Positions 37,165 to 49,360 are shown, numbered from the stretch's first letter. The stretch is 64,000 nt of DNA from Nymphaea colorata (GCF_008831285.2 NC_045145.1:23248802-23312801); one strand, 5' to 3'. The notes: generated by a model not told the origin, from the letters alone. Made by a program: numbers and translations.

Positions 37165-39428
37165 GGAACTAACAGTTATTTCATGCTAAATAATTGCCTA
37201 AGCAATATCATGCTGTTAATATGGCCATCCACTGTAGTGATAGATGCAAAATCATGACCTAGGACCTCCACGAAACTAATTTACATTTACCAGTTTAACA
37301 CTTGACCGTTCATAAAACTTGAGACATTTTTGTACAATAACCTGAGAACTCATTAATGGCCCAGGTTATGGAAGAATTAAGGGTGCACTGAATCTGATGA
37401 TCCTATTCCAAAGAATAAAAGCATCACAGAACCAAGAAATATAATACTTTCAAGTTATAAGTCCATTAAATAGATAACAGTGATCAAGGAAATGAAATTA
37501 GAAAATGCTTCAAAGAGATTGAAAGCGTACCTTCCTGCAATCTCCTGGAATGTGCTAGTGATAATGAAAACAGAACTGTTCATGGCAATTAGATCAGCAG
37601 TATATTGGCAAGAAAAGTGATATCTGTAATCATATTTTCTCCAATATATATCTGAATCTGGATACCTTTTTTTCTCTAGACCATGTGCAATGGTGCACTG
37701 CAGAGTGAACCAGAAACCCAAAAAGGTCAACACTATACACCTTCACAGATAAAAGGAAGAAAGACATAGTCAACCAATACAACAAAAAATAGGCTAATCT
37801 GACAAGTGACATGCCTGTGTAACTCCTAGTTTGTGAGATAGCAAAGACGCCACAAGATTTCCATCACTGTAGTTGCCAACAATCAAATCTGGTGAAGCTT
37901 GCAACTCTGCAGCAATTTCACTGGCTGCATCCTGTATGATGAGATGGAAATACTCAGAAACCAGAAAATGCATTTACCATAGTGAATGATCAAATGTGTT
38001 AATTTCATACCATAAATGGACCATTAACGAAAGAGCCGATTTACGCATTAGAATTTTTCAGAATTGATAGAAAATACTATTCTAAAACTGTTTTACCTCT
38101 GAAATTTTCTCTAAGTAAGGCCACACATCAAACCTTGAAAATCCACTTCCGGAGAATCCCATTCTTTGTTCTGAAAGGCACCCGCAGAATATGTGCATGC
38201 TGAGTTCCACTTATTTTTTCAAGACGTAGGCCACATGTTGTCCCTTTAGCATCAGGTATCAACCTAGTCACCTGCAGAGAAGTGATATGTAGCCATGTCT
38301 AAATCTAACAGAAACCTAAGCAACATGCAGGAAACTGGAAAATATCATAAAGAAAATTACAGATGATGCCCCCTTAAAGAAACAAGAAACAAAAACACAG
38401 CTTTGCCCCACTTTACACAAATGAAGCAATATATCGTAATTTACAAAAAGGTGTCATTTATGAGAATATATCTACAACAAAAGTTCGATAACTGTCTAAT
38501 AGTAAAGACCACAGTGGATAAATCTTACCACAAGTATTTTCGGACTAACATTCAGCCCTTGCTTTTTTATTCTACTAATCATCTCAGTCTCTAAAGCGCG
38601 AACTTGGTCCAGTATATAAACAACCTGAAAATAGAAATAACACCAGCTGATTTGCAACAGTAGGATTACAACAACATGTTAACAACAAAACCATACATCA
38701 CTGTTTACAACTAAGCGACATACCTCAGTTCACAATTAAACAAGTCACTTTTAGAATATATCTCAGTTGACAAGTAAACAAATCTTATTTAGAACATAAA
38801 ACATATTCCAATTCGCAATAAAATGGATCAGTTTAAAACCAATGACTGCTCTTCCAAATGTTTGATAATAATATTACCTGTCCACCAGTGTCTGGCAGGC
38901 CTAGAACATTTGCTTGGCCGAAGTATCCATGAGGAGAAAGGATCACAACATTAAACACCATAGGGATCCTTCCAAGAAATGCCTCTAAAGTTGACGGATC
39001 AGGTGCTTGTAGTATATCCAAAAGTAATCGGACCATCTCCAAAACTGATTGAGCTGTGTTACCCCAACCTCTTGCTAAACCCAGTTCCTGAAATCTGATT
39101 TCAAAATACAACAGAAAAAAGAAAAAACTGCCACATTGTAACACTATCCAGAATTATCACGGCCATTAACCTTGTTGTTTTATGGTCAAAATACTACAAA
39201 TAATGAGTTCAAAAATCGCTTACTTATACTCAAAATCAGAAAATGGTACATCAGAGGAAAACTTAGACAGACATTCCTCTGCCTTCGAGAGGACTGACTG
39301 AAGACTGGCCAAGGTCTTTATTCTGTCCGTTACCAACAGCACCTTCAAAATTTATCACAGTAAACCATCACCTGTTTATGACATTGTCTTTTAAGCAAAG
39401 GTAACAACAAACTGAGAGTCAGAGAAAA

Positions 39429-39486
39429 GGGGGGGGGGGGGGGGGGGGGGGGAGGGGGGAGAGAGAGAGAGAGAGAGAGAGAGAGC
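39429..39486. repeat. G24 run followed by (GA)n in sucrose synthase intron 5
   Basis: An uninterrupted run of 24 G at 39429-39452, then a short agggggg block and (GA)n. It lies between exons 5 and 4 in genomic order. Confidence 0.9.
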
Positions 39487-42218
39487 TTTCATCAACATTG
39501 CAAAAAATAATCATTTCCAACAGGAAGTTGGAACTTGGAAGGACTATAATGCTCTGATCAATTCAATCAGAAAAACAAAAACCACCAAACCAAAGAGAAG
39601 AGAGAGAGAGAGAGGGATGCAATCCTGATTTGTGACAGAAAAACATTAGAAAAGTTGCAAAGTAGTATTTACGCTGGAGCATGCTGAAATATCATGCATG
39701 CTAATGCATTAAAAATTAATTGGGCATAGAAAATGTCTAGCTTATAAACACAGCACGTGAAGACTGTCGAGTTAACCTGGTTTCACTATATCTAAATGTG
39801 GTTTTATAGATAACTCCTTCCAGATTATATTTGAACACAGCCTTAGCCTGTTCTATTTCTCAAATCTATAAATTACAGACTGAGAAGTAAAATGGATGGA
39901 TTACTATATCAAAGTGGAGACCAACAAAGAAGAAGAAACATCCTAAGACTTGAACTGTCCATCATGAATAGGTTAATCTACACCTGGAACCTCTGTGCCA
40001 TTCACTAAAAGAATAAGATCACCAACATAAACTAGTGCAACCCTATTTAGAACTAGGATAAAAATGTAATATCAATACATAAAGATATGACTTCTTGTAA
40101 GCAATACAGCTTATTCACCATCAATGCCTCAAAGGAAAATGTAGGCTTCAGAAAGAATGGAAAATTTTGACATAAATCATACAATCTGAAAACATTAAGG
40201 AAAATGACATACATGTCATTATTTAAGCATCAAAAGGAGAAGACGATTTACATGTCCTTTATACTTGTGTGCTTGAAGGAAATCGAACAAAGGCTCAATG
40301 GAACTGGAATCATGAAACATTCTTGATGAAAGATGACGGTTAAGAAATTGTACGCCATTTCCAATCCATGATGGCTGGCTTGGACGAGGAAATGAACTAT
40401 TCAATGGTCCAAAGTCCAACTCCAGCACGTAATTGTCTTCAAAGCTGCACAAAATGAAGACTAAAATTTAAGTTCATCAACATCAAGTTATAGTTTATTG
40501 GAAACATTAAAGATGAAAAAAAGAGAATAGATCTGCCATAGACAGAAGGTTTAGGCCAACCGTCAAAGATCCTCAAGGTTTGAAAAACGCAGACCTTTCA
40601 TCCTCAAGGCGTTCTTTGAACTTCAAATATTCCGCTATATTCAATTGTTCCACATTAAGCTCATGAAAGTTAAAAAGTACAAATTCCCAAACCCCAGGCC
40701 TTGGTCGGATGGCCATCGCAACATATGGAGGTAAAACTATAGCTTCCTGCAAGATATCAAATTCAGTACTAACAGCAACTCCCATACATCAACCCAGATT
40801 ATTTTTAGAGATTGGAAAGCACATTAAATTTATATTGGAAACTTTCGCATTTGCATGTTCAAGAAGTAAAAAAACGAGGACATCACTTTGAGGGAGGGAG
40901 GGGGGAGAGAGAGATTATATCCACCTGCGTGCAACTCAAGACATCCTTGAAAGAAAGATCCATCACTAAGGCCTTTTAGCCCATCATCAATAGGAATTAT
41001 GCTTTCAAGCTCATCAACCAGATGATGCGGTTGTAGAATACCCTTACCTTCATCTACATATCTGAATTAAAAACACAAACAGGAAACTTACAACAAGCTA
41101 CCACAAAAATTCTTCTTAGACTCCTATACCTCCTACAAATACGGGGTCTTACAAATAAGTAATAAAACTACCTAAGCGAGATAGTTCCAAGTCTTCGGGC
41201 TCAAAATTTCCCCCTTCAGGAACTTAAGATGATGAGGCACCAGCATAAAACCTAAAACAATATGAACGTCCTCTTCTCCTGCGCGCTTTGTCTAAAATTT
41301 TCAGTTCAAATATCCCCTGTTAAAAAACTGGTGGTAAATCATCTACTTTTAGCAAGCCATCATATTTTGATCTGTGGATCTTGTGTAGCCGTGAATGAAT
41401 TACACTATAGAATAGTTCTATGAATCTTGCGTGAAAGAGACCATCTCACACGTTGTTATTCTTGGGCAATGATTCATACTCTGTTCTTCAAAAGATTATA
41501 AAAATGAAAAAGGTAACCTCCATGATCTTCATCAAAGCACCAACCCTAGCAAGTAAAACTACACTAACCTGAAGACGACACTCCTAAAACCCCATTTTTC
41601 CAGTTTTACTTTTCTTACAAAGAGCAACCCAACATCGCTCAACTCCAATTCACTCGCGAGCCAAATCCAGAGCAGCAGTTTTAATGCATAAATTAAGCAA
41701 GTCCCCTGTTTCCCTGGATGTTTATTTCCTTCCTCCTATCCTGCTTCCAACGATCAAGTCTCTTATCATCCTCAGCAAGCTCTTCTTCCAAACTCTTCTC
41801 TCGGAATCGATCCTAGCGATAGAAGCCAACACCTCACTTGCTCGCCCTCGATGGCAACACGATGCCACCATCTTTCTCAAAATCTCGCAGAAGCAACTAC
41901 AATTCATACAGTACCAGAAGCAGCATATCTGCCATCTTATAGCATCACCTTCTCTCGAAAAAAGTTCGTACAAATCCCGCCAAGCTTGCTTGAAGCAGAA
42001 ACTCCAACGATCAAGACAACTAAAGCGGAAACATGAATCGTTTTCGGACAATCTTAACAGAACAAGTCGACCGATAAAATCACCGCGACGTACACCAAAC
42101 GGAAAAGAAAAAGAAGAAACCTGGAAAGGAGGTAAGCGAGATCGTTCCGGTGAGAATAGAGAGAGACCTTGATCTGCTCTCTCATGCTGACCATTCTCTT
42201 CAGCCCTGGATTCTCCAT

Positions 42219-42846
42219 GGCGTTCTCTGAAACGCCCCAAGACTCTCTCTCCCTCTCTCTCTCTCTCTCTGCGAAGGGACGCAGATTGGAAGACGCTGGA
42301 GCTAAATCCATTGCGCGCCAACTGGACTTCTTAGTGGGAAGTTCTCGTAATTGTCTGCGACGCCACGTTGGTTGCGTAACAAACGCGGAAAAAAGTTTTC
42401 GACCTTGAGGACGATTCCGGAAATTGAAAGTATATTTCCGGAAATGTTTTATGGCCCGTTAGGGCACATGCTGTTCGTGGTCTCCCAGCCTCACGCAGCC
42501 GCAGTCGCTCTTCTTCATCTGTCGCAGCCTCTGCTTTCTCTCTCAGCCGCAGCAACCATCTTCGTCCTCACGCAGCCGCAGTCGCTCTTCTTTCTCGCAG
42601 CCTCTTCTTCCTCTCGCAGCCGCAGCAACCATCTTCGTCCTCACGCCACTCGCCTCACGCAGCCCCAGTCACGCAGCCCTCTTCGTCCTCACGCAGCCGC
42701 AGCCCTCTTCGTCCTCACGAAGCCGCAGGTCCTGCTGCCGCGAGTTCCTCACTCAGCCGCAGCCCTTTGGAGTCTGGGGACTCTCTCTTCCTCTCTCTCG
42801 GTAGGGTCTGCCGTCCCACGACGGTCGAAAAAGAAGGGGAGAAAAA
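42219..42846. promoter_or_regulatory. Divergent intergenic region between sucrose synthase and NOG1
   Basis: 628 bases separate the two start codons, so both promoters must share this stretch. It holds a (CT)n tract at about 42241-42271. A block (ttccggaaat..gcccgttagggcac, about 42414-42467) is partly conserved upstream of the NOG1 5' fragment (59532-59624). 42484-42760 is an irregular minisatellite built on cctcacgcagccgcag. The conserved block is the best candidate for NOG1 promoter elements; it includes a GGCCC-type word like those found at ribosome-assembly genes. Confidence 0.6.
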
Positions 42847-44916
42847 ATGGTGCAGTATAATTTCAAGAAGATGACGGTCGTGCCGTCGGGGAAGGACCTG
42901 GTGGACATCGTGCTGTCGCGGACACAGCGGCAGACACCGACGGTGGTGCACAAGGGCTACGCCATTTCCCGCCTCCGGCAGTTCTACATGCGAAAGGTGA
43001 AGTTCACCCAGACCACCTTCCACGACAAGCTCTCCACCATCATCGACGACTTCCCCCGCCTCGACGACATCCACCCCTTCTATTCCGACCTCCTTCACGT
43101 GCTCTACAACAAGGACCACTACAAGCTCGCCCTTGCCCAGGTGAACACCGCTAGATCCCTCATCGGCCGCGTCGCCAAGGATTATGTCCGCCTGCTCAAG
43201 TTCGGCGACTCCCTGTACCGCTGCAAGTCCCTGAAGGTCGCTGCACTCGGTCGGATGTGCACCATCGTCAAGCGCATAGGTCCATCCCTCGCTTACCTCG
43301 AGCAGGTCCGCCAGCACATGTCCCGTCTCCCCTCCATCGACCCCAATACCCGCACCATCCTCATATGCGGCTTCCCCAACGTCGGAAAATCATCCTTCAT
43401 CAACAAGATCACTCGCGCCGACGTCGACGTCCAACCCTACGCCTTCACCACCAAGTCCCTCTTCGTCGGCCACACCGACTACAAGTACCTCCGCTACCAA
43501 GTAATCGACACCCCCGGCATCCTCGACCGGCCGTTCGAGGACAGGAATATCATTGAAATGTGCAGCATCACCGCCCTCGCCCACCTCCGTGCTGCCATCC
43601 TCTTCTTCCTCGATGTCTCCGGCTCTTGTGGGTATACCGTCAAGCAGCAAGCCTCCCTTTTCCACAGCATCAAATCCCTCTTCGCCAACAAGGCCCTCAT
43701 CATCGTCTGCAACAAGATCGACCTTCAGCCCCTGGAGTCTCTCCCGGAGGAGGACCGCCTCCTGGTGATGGAGATGAAGGAGGAGGCAGCCAAGACGGCT
43801 GCCACTGCGGGAGGAGGTGGGGAGGAGGACAAGGTGCTTCTGACCATGAGCACGCTGACGGACATCGGGGTCGTAGACGTGAAGAACACCGCCTGCGAGA
43901 GGCTGCTGAACCAGAGGGTGGAGGTAAAAATGAAGTCCAAGAAGATGAACGAGTGCCTGAACCGGTTCCACGTCGCGATGCCGAAGGCCAGGGACAACAA
44001 GGAGCGGCCTCCGTGCATTCCTCAGCGCGTACTTGAGGCGAGGGCAGGGGAAGCTGCTGCTGCTGCTACTGGCGATGGGGAGGAGGCAGCTAAGGTGAAG
44101 ACCGAGGGAAGGAAGCTTGAGAAGGATATTGAGAACGAGAATGGCGGAGCAGGTGTCTATTCTGCCAATCTGAAGAAGCATTACATTCTTGCGGACGACG
44201 AATGGAAGGAGGATATAATGCCGGAGATCTTAGATGGACACAATGTCTACGATTTCGTAGATTCTGATATATTGGCACGGGTTGAGGAATTGGAGAGGGA
44301 GGAGGGCCTTCGTCTTCAGGCAGAAGAGGGCGACGAGGACGAGGAGATGGAGGGAGCAGAATTGACAGAGGAAGAACAGAAGGTGTTGGCAGAGATCCGA
44401 AAGAAGAAGAGCTTGCTCATTCGGGAGCATCGGATGAAGAAGAGCACGGCTGAAAGCAAGCCAATTGTGCCGAGGAAATTTGACAAGGATCGAAAATTCA
44501 CTACTGGGAGAATGGGTAGGGAGTTATCTAAATTAGGTATGGACCCTAGTGCTGCCGTTAACAGGGCAAGGAGCAGGTCTGTGACTAGGAGAGGAAGAAA
44601 GAGGGAGAGGTCCGGTGCGCCAGGTGGCGATGGTGGAGCTGATGCCATGGATGTGGATGACGACCAACCTAACAAGAAGTTGCGTTTGCGAGATAGATCA
44701 AGATCCAGGTCAAGACCTCCTTTTGGTGAAATTGTCCCTGGGGAAGGTTTCAAGGATTCTGCGCAGAAGCAGAAGGCCCTCGCTCTTGCGAAGAACTCTG
44801 CCAAGAAGAGAAATAAGGCTGCCCGACGTGGAGAGGCCGACAGGGTTATTCCGAACTTGAAGCCCAAACATTTGTTCTCTGGAAAGCGTTCAATTGGGAA
44901 GACAGACAGAAGATAA
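42847..44916 (+). CDS. NOG1: Nucleolar GTP-binding protein 1
   Basis: An intronless, 689-residue protein that fits plant NOG1 length. The NOG1-specific N-terminal helical domain (about 1-165; MVQYNFKKMTVVPSGKDLVD) precedes an Obg-type G domain. G1 is GFPNVGKSS (175-183), G3 is DTPGI (221-225) and G4 is NKID (289-292). A conserved NOG1 C-terminal region follows, with the NGAGVYSANLKKHYIL-like segment near 430-450, acidic stretches and a basic, Arg/Ser-rich tail (RSRSVTRRGRKR, RDRSRSRSRPP) suited to nucleolar targeting. NOG1 assembles with pre-60S particles and is needed for late 27S rRNA processing and subunit export. All G motifs are intact, so this looks functional. It is divergent from the sucrose synthase locus. 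Partial copies lie at 25607-25960 and 59828-59898. Confidence 0.95.
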   Translation: MVQYNFKKMTVVPSGKDLVDIVLSRTQRQTPTVVHKGYAISRLRQFYMRKVKFTQTTFHDKLSTIIDDFPRLDDIHPFYSDLLHVLYNKDHYKLALAQVNTARSLIGRVAKDYVRLLKFGDSLYRCKSLKVAALGRMCTIVKRIGPSLAYLEQVRQHMSRLPSIDPNTRTILICGFPNVGKSSFINKITRADVDVQPYAFTTKSLFVGHTDYKYLRYQVIDTPGILDRPFEDRNIIEMCSITALAHLRAAILFFLDVSGSCGYTVKQQASLFHSIKSLFANKALIIVCNKIDLQPLESLPEEDRLLVMEMKEEAAKTAATAGGGGEEDKVLLTMSTLTDIGVVDVKNTACERLLNQRVEVKMKSKKMNECLNRFHVAMPKARDNKERPPCIPQRVLEARAGEAAAAATGDGEEAAKVKTEGRKLEKDIENENGGAGVYSANLKKHYILADDEWKEDIMPEILDGHNVYDFVDSDILARVEELEREEGLRLQAEEGDEDEEMEGAELTEEEQKVLAEIRKKKSLLIREHRMKKSTAESKPIVPRKFDKDRKFTTGRMGRELSKLGMDPSAAVNRARSRSVTRRGRKRERSGAPGGDGGADAMDVDDDQPNKKLRLRDRSRSRSRPPFGEIVPGEGFKDSAQKQKALALAKNSAKKRNKAARRGEADRVIPNLKPKHLFSGKRSIGKTDRR

Positions 44917-46952
44917 AAAGTTGTCTTTGGACCAGGTAGGCACCTCTTCATCGGGGAGGATTATTTTGTTTGAAGTAACAAAGCTCGTGCTAATCTGGTA
45001 TTGTTCCGTTCGGTTAATTGTCATTCAAAATTTGATGTGTTTTAGTGACAAGGATTTTGTTTTGTCAGAGTTTGTTAAACATTGATTGATTTGTTGTTGG
45101 TATTGCTGTGCGTTGAAACAACTATCTGCCATGGTTGTTCTTGTATCATGAATTGCCTTAACACGGAGTTGACATAGGTATAATTAATTTGACCTCAGGT
45201 AGTTAGCAACAATTTAATGTTGCTTTGAAGAGGAAGTTGTGTCATGGTTGCTTATTAACAAGAACCAAATAAAAGGTTGGTGTATATTAGAGCTTTCAGC
45301 TGCTTTAGGGGTCCACTGTCATGTTTTCAAAGCGAAGTTGCTTTGCGGCTGTGCATTGTTGAATTCCGACTGCCCCAAAAGTCATGGAAAGAATGAGTTG
45401 ATATTTATTATGCACTTGCTGAGTCCACGGTTATCCACTGTTGTGGTGGACAAGTAAATAGCGGAAAATAAATTAAAGTAGCTTTTCCTGATTTGGATCG
45501 ACTGTTGTGGTGCATTTCTTAATGTGTGGGGATTCTGTGGAATGTGATGCATGACCCTGATTTAGTGCTATTGAGGGAGTCACTTTTGGTGGTGCTGCTA
45601 ATTGCACACATTCCATGGTTTGGTTCATGACAGAAAGGGTGGCCCCTTTGATAAAAAAAAGTATTATTAGATTGAGATGACAGGAAGGGTTAAATGAAGT
45701 CTTAAGTGTGGGCCTTTTTGAGCTCAAACATCGTTGGTCACATGGATTCTGGTCAGTCTAGCTTGAATGTTGTGGATAGGATGACCTGAGCAAGATATTA
45801 ACTAGTTAGGATTTTTGCTTTACATTTATTTATATTCAAATTAGATCAATGATTCCTTTTCTAACAATGTTGATTACACAAGTACGACAAATTTTGTCAG
45901 CACAAACTTGCATGACTAACCATCTTCTCCCACGGTCTGGTTTGAGGGAAATGCCCCAAATTAGATTTTGTAACATCTGCTTTTAGATAGTATTTTGACA
46001 TTTTGAGAAAGATGTTGAATTCAATTAGACAAAACTGTCAAGATGGGAAGGATAGGGAACCAGTGTGGCTGAGGATGGACTTTGCTGCTGATTGTGGTGG
46101 TGGATTGGTTATTGCGGTATTGGGGTTGGAACTCCTTAGGCTTGTTAAGGCAATTCCACAACTTGGGCATCCATCTCTGCTTGTTCTCTTATTTCTTATG
46201 CAAGACCTACCCGTGGTTCTTTATAAGATCAGTCATAGAGATTGTATCTGTAATGATAGGTTTGTTATAACAAGCAAAAGTAATCGACAAATGGCTAAAT
46301 GAAAATCTTTTACCGCTGGCCAATATCCCTTTCTCTTCCAAAAAAACTTCTGTGGTATGCTTTTTAATTTTTAAGGTATGTCATTATGGAAAAAAGCAAA
46401 GTCAATTAACTTTTCTAACTACTACTTTTATGAGTGGGGAACTGGGATGCATGCATGGGGTCAACCTTGGTGATCAAATCTGATCAATGGAAAAGAAAGT
46501 TTGTTCCTAATTTCTGTAATGTGCAAAGAAGAAAGAGTTATGTGTTTTATGTCAGTTGATTTCTTCTGAATAAAAGATAAAACTGCTTGAAGCTTTTTTT
46601 TTTTTTTCTTGGTTTGATCCATTGGAGCATAGACAGCATAGTCTTCCGGTCTAGAATCATTGATTCGTCTAGGGAGAGAAAAGAAAACTATAAAAAAAAC
46701 CACTAGTAACGAATCCATGTAGTACAATTCCTATAAATGTAGCCACAACTGCCTTATTTGATCGATGCTGCATTCCCTGTTGCACATATCCTCCATTTTT
46801 GGCTCGTCTCTCGTCCTCTTCTGTGTAATAGGTCGCATTTTGAATTCCATAAAAATTCTCAAATCCTCAAATCTGATGTTGCTTCCATGTAACATAGTCT
46901 CTCTCTCTCTCTCTCCAACTGCTGCACACAATACACAGACTCGTGTGTGTGT
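44917..46952. other. Region downstream of NOG1, no gene recognised
   Basis: Begins with the NOG1 3' untranslated region. Short ORFs are random. A poly-T tract lies at about 46594-46608 and (CT)n at about 46899-46915. Confidence 0.55.
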
Positions 46953-46960
46953 GTGGAGAC

Positions 46961-46998
46961 CTATGTCACATAGGTACAGGTGCCGGTACGGGTACGGA

Positions 46999-47041
<43 letters not shown>

Positions 47042-47973
47042 TATACATGTCAAAAAATTTTAAACAAGAATAACATATTCACACATATATATCAAAAAAT
47101 TGCAAATAGGATAACATATTCATAAAACCCCCAATTCTGCCAATTAAAGGGACAAATAGAAAGCCCTAATCAAAAAATAAAAGATAGAAACACCAAGCAA
47201 CGATTGACAGTGTACTGATCCCAGCATACAACGGAGATTCACAGAGATGCAGACAAAGGCAGATATTCATATGCAGATTCACAGAGATGCAGACAAAGGC
47301 AGATATTCATATGCACAGTGATGGTGGGTAGATTAATAGTGATTTGTTCATTCATTCACAGACTAGAGGCAGTGTGCAAGGGGGATGTGCGCCGAAAGTG
47401 TGTGGCAACAGATGGTGGGCAGCGACGGAGTGGGCAGAGCCACTTCTCACCGGCTGAGATTGTGGGTGGTGATTCGTGAGTGATGGTCGGAGAGATAAGA
47501 GATCAATAAAAGCGTTGTCTGCCGGCATCGGAAACGATGGAAGGCTTAGAAGCTCGACAAAAAATAAGAAAAAGAAAAGCAGATACTGTCGCCGCTGCCG
47601 TAGGCTGTCGCCGCCTTCCGTCGCCGTTCGTGGCCTACAGCCGCCGGTCGTCGCTGCCTTCGTCGGTGAGAGAAGAAGCAAGGAAACAAAACGAAATGAA
47701 AATGGAAAAAAGGCGTTTGAAAATTTTAACGTTACAAAGGTTTAAAAACGGTAAAATGAAAAAAAGGATAACATTTAAAATGGACATCTTTAGACTCGGT
47801 CAACTTTGACCGAGTCTAAAAAAGGTCAAAAATGACCTTGGGTGCGTTGACCGTACCCGGTACGGTCAACGCAGCACCTCTACCGCACCCACGGGTGTAC
47901 CGTTTCCCGTACCGTACCCGTATCGTGCGGGTACTCCTCCTTAAGAGGAAGGAGGAGTACCCGTGTGACATAG
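46961..47973. mobile_element. Non-autonomous hAT-like DNA element, 1013 bp
   Basis: The left end CTATGTCACATAGGTAC and right end (reverse-complemented) CTATGTCACACGGGTAC form terminal inverted repeats, identical over the first 10 bases. GTGGAGAC flanks both sides (46953-46960 and 47974-47981), an 8-bp duplication as left by hAT elements. Inside are (TA)n (47001-47038), a 40-bp tandem duplication (47235-47314), and three perfect inverted repeats near the right end: 47789-47820, 47846-47870 and 47929-47962. No transposase is encoded. An 8-bp duplication also occurs in P elements, so the superfamily is provisional. Confidence 0.82.
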
Positions 47974-47981
47974 GTGGAGAC

Positions 47982-48954
47982 ATACATGTTATTCATTGAT
48001 GCTTACATTTTCAAATTGGCGTTGTTCATAGATACACACATATTGGTACTCAATGTTTTCAATTGGCGTTGTTTGTTGCGCTCTTATTTCCTATGTTACT
48101 CACACGATATTCTTTTCCAGGTTTTCAATGATATAAATGGCCTAATGCCACCTGTGGGGAACAAAAGATCCAGTGTGCATATGTTCTCAAACATCCACAA
48201 GTGATGGCCCATCGGGATATAAATAACTCCAGGGTTGCAAGGCGAAATTATGTCCTTTTCCATTGTTTCTTTCATAGCCGCTGTCCCTTCCTTTTTCTTT
48301 CTCTTCATCTACTACTTTGATATCCCAATTTTGTCAGTTAGGATGTTTCCATACCATAAAATTATTTGTGCTGTGAATTTTAACAAAAGATTAATATTAT
48401 ATCTTGTTTGTTTTAGAATGAGGATTCTCGAATTTGTTCAATGGCTTTGCATGTCCAAATTGTTGGGGGGTCTGGGAGCTGTTGTTAGTAGTTTGGCAGG
48501 TGCAGGAGCTGATACTGCAGGCGATCGGCTATGCACTATGGCCTTCTGAAGCTTGGTCAAAACATTTGCTTGGCTGGTTGTCAGGACTGACATACTGTTG
48601 CTTTAGAGATCGCTCTTGAGAGTCCCTTGAAAGTGAAATATAATGGTGTTATATTTTTCCTGCTTGTCAAAACAGAGGGCCTGCTTCTGTGACCATTTTC
48701 CTGCTAGGACTTGTGAGGTTTAAAACAATCAAGCTGCGTTGTTTGCAGTTAGTTTTCTATGTTTTACTCCGGTTGCTTATTAATATATATATCATCACTT
48801 CTGCTTCTGCTTTGTGACGATTCATGCTAGACTGCTAGTGAATGCCCCTGTGTGTTGTTTATTATATGTTGTGAGATTCTCAGGCACATTCCTGGTTCAG
48901 GAATCACAAGACTTTCATGACAATTGATTGTTGAGCCTCTGAGCTGGTCGCAAC
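47982..48954. other. Spacer, no gene recognised
   Basis: Some short open stretches (48096-48620) have no recognisable family. No supported exon was seen. Confidence 0.5.
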
Positions 48955-49360
48955 TATGATGAAGTATCACAAGTTTTAGAGGGTCCTCATTACCATTGAA
49001 CTAATTGAGGCCACTGGTTGCAATTTAGTTTTCTTTCTGCAGTGTGTTACTTTTCTGTATTGGTCATTAGGAACCATAGAATCCTATCAAAGGTTTCAGA
49101 GTTAGTGCCTTCAGGTGATCTTTGTGTAAAAGAGCAACTTTTAGAAGTATTATATTTATTGTTATGATGAAGTATCACAAGTTTTAGGAGGTCCTCGTTG
49201 CCATTGAACTAATTGAGGCCACTGGTTGCAATTTAGTTTTCTTTCTGCAGTGTGTTACTTTTGTGTATTGGTCACTAGAAACCACGGAATCCTGTTAAAG
49301 GTTTCACAGTTAGTGCCTTCAGGTGATCTTTGTGTAAAAGAGCAACTTTAGAAGTATTAT
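48955..49360. repeat. Two-copy tandem duplication, 208-bp unit
   Basis: The unit starting tatgatgaagtatcacaag and containing gaactaattgaggccactgg occurs at 48955-49162 and 49163-49360. A modest number of substitutions and short indels separate the copies. Confidence 0.9.

Larger units (their letters stand above)
28032..42218 (-). pseudogene. Sucrose synthase (SUS5/SUS6-like clade), 15 exons, three disabling lesions
   Basis: Exons: 42218-42121, 41061-40925, 40746-40595, 40444-40252, 39342-39224, 39094-38878, 38624-38529, 38271-38097, 37931-37815, 37697-37531, 30328-30104, 29343-29022, 28942-28698, 28425-28287, 28070-28032; about 812 codons once two extra bases are discounted. The enzyme interconverts sucrose plus UDP with UDP-glucose plus fructose in the cytosol. 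Visible marks are an N-terminal R-x-x-S site (S11), [36 protein letters not shown], and the E-x7-E motif in [11 protein letters not shown]. The glycosyltransferase half resembles the SUS5/6 group, but its C-terminal extension is missing. Lesions: one extra base in exon 2 (40949-40958), one extra T in exon 8 (38138-38141) and a TAA in exon 12 (29160-29162). Intron 9 has a GC donor. Intron 10 holds Copia-B. Both frameshifts are +1 T in T-rich runs, so assembly error is possible; the TAA is harder to dismiss. Confidence 0.88.

Noticed and set aside
43257-44951. Several 60-260-codon frames on both strands within NOG1
   Set aside because: Out-of-frame readings of a GC-biased gene; the NOG1 frame alone carries conserved motifs.
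47235-47314. Direct repeats as a CRISPR-like array
   Set aside because: Two head-to-tail 40-bp copies without spacers, inside a plant transposon.
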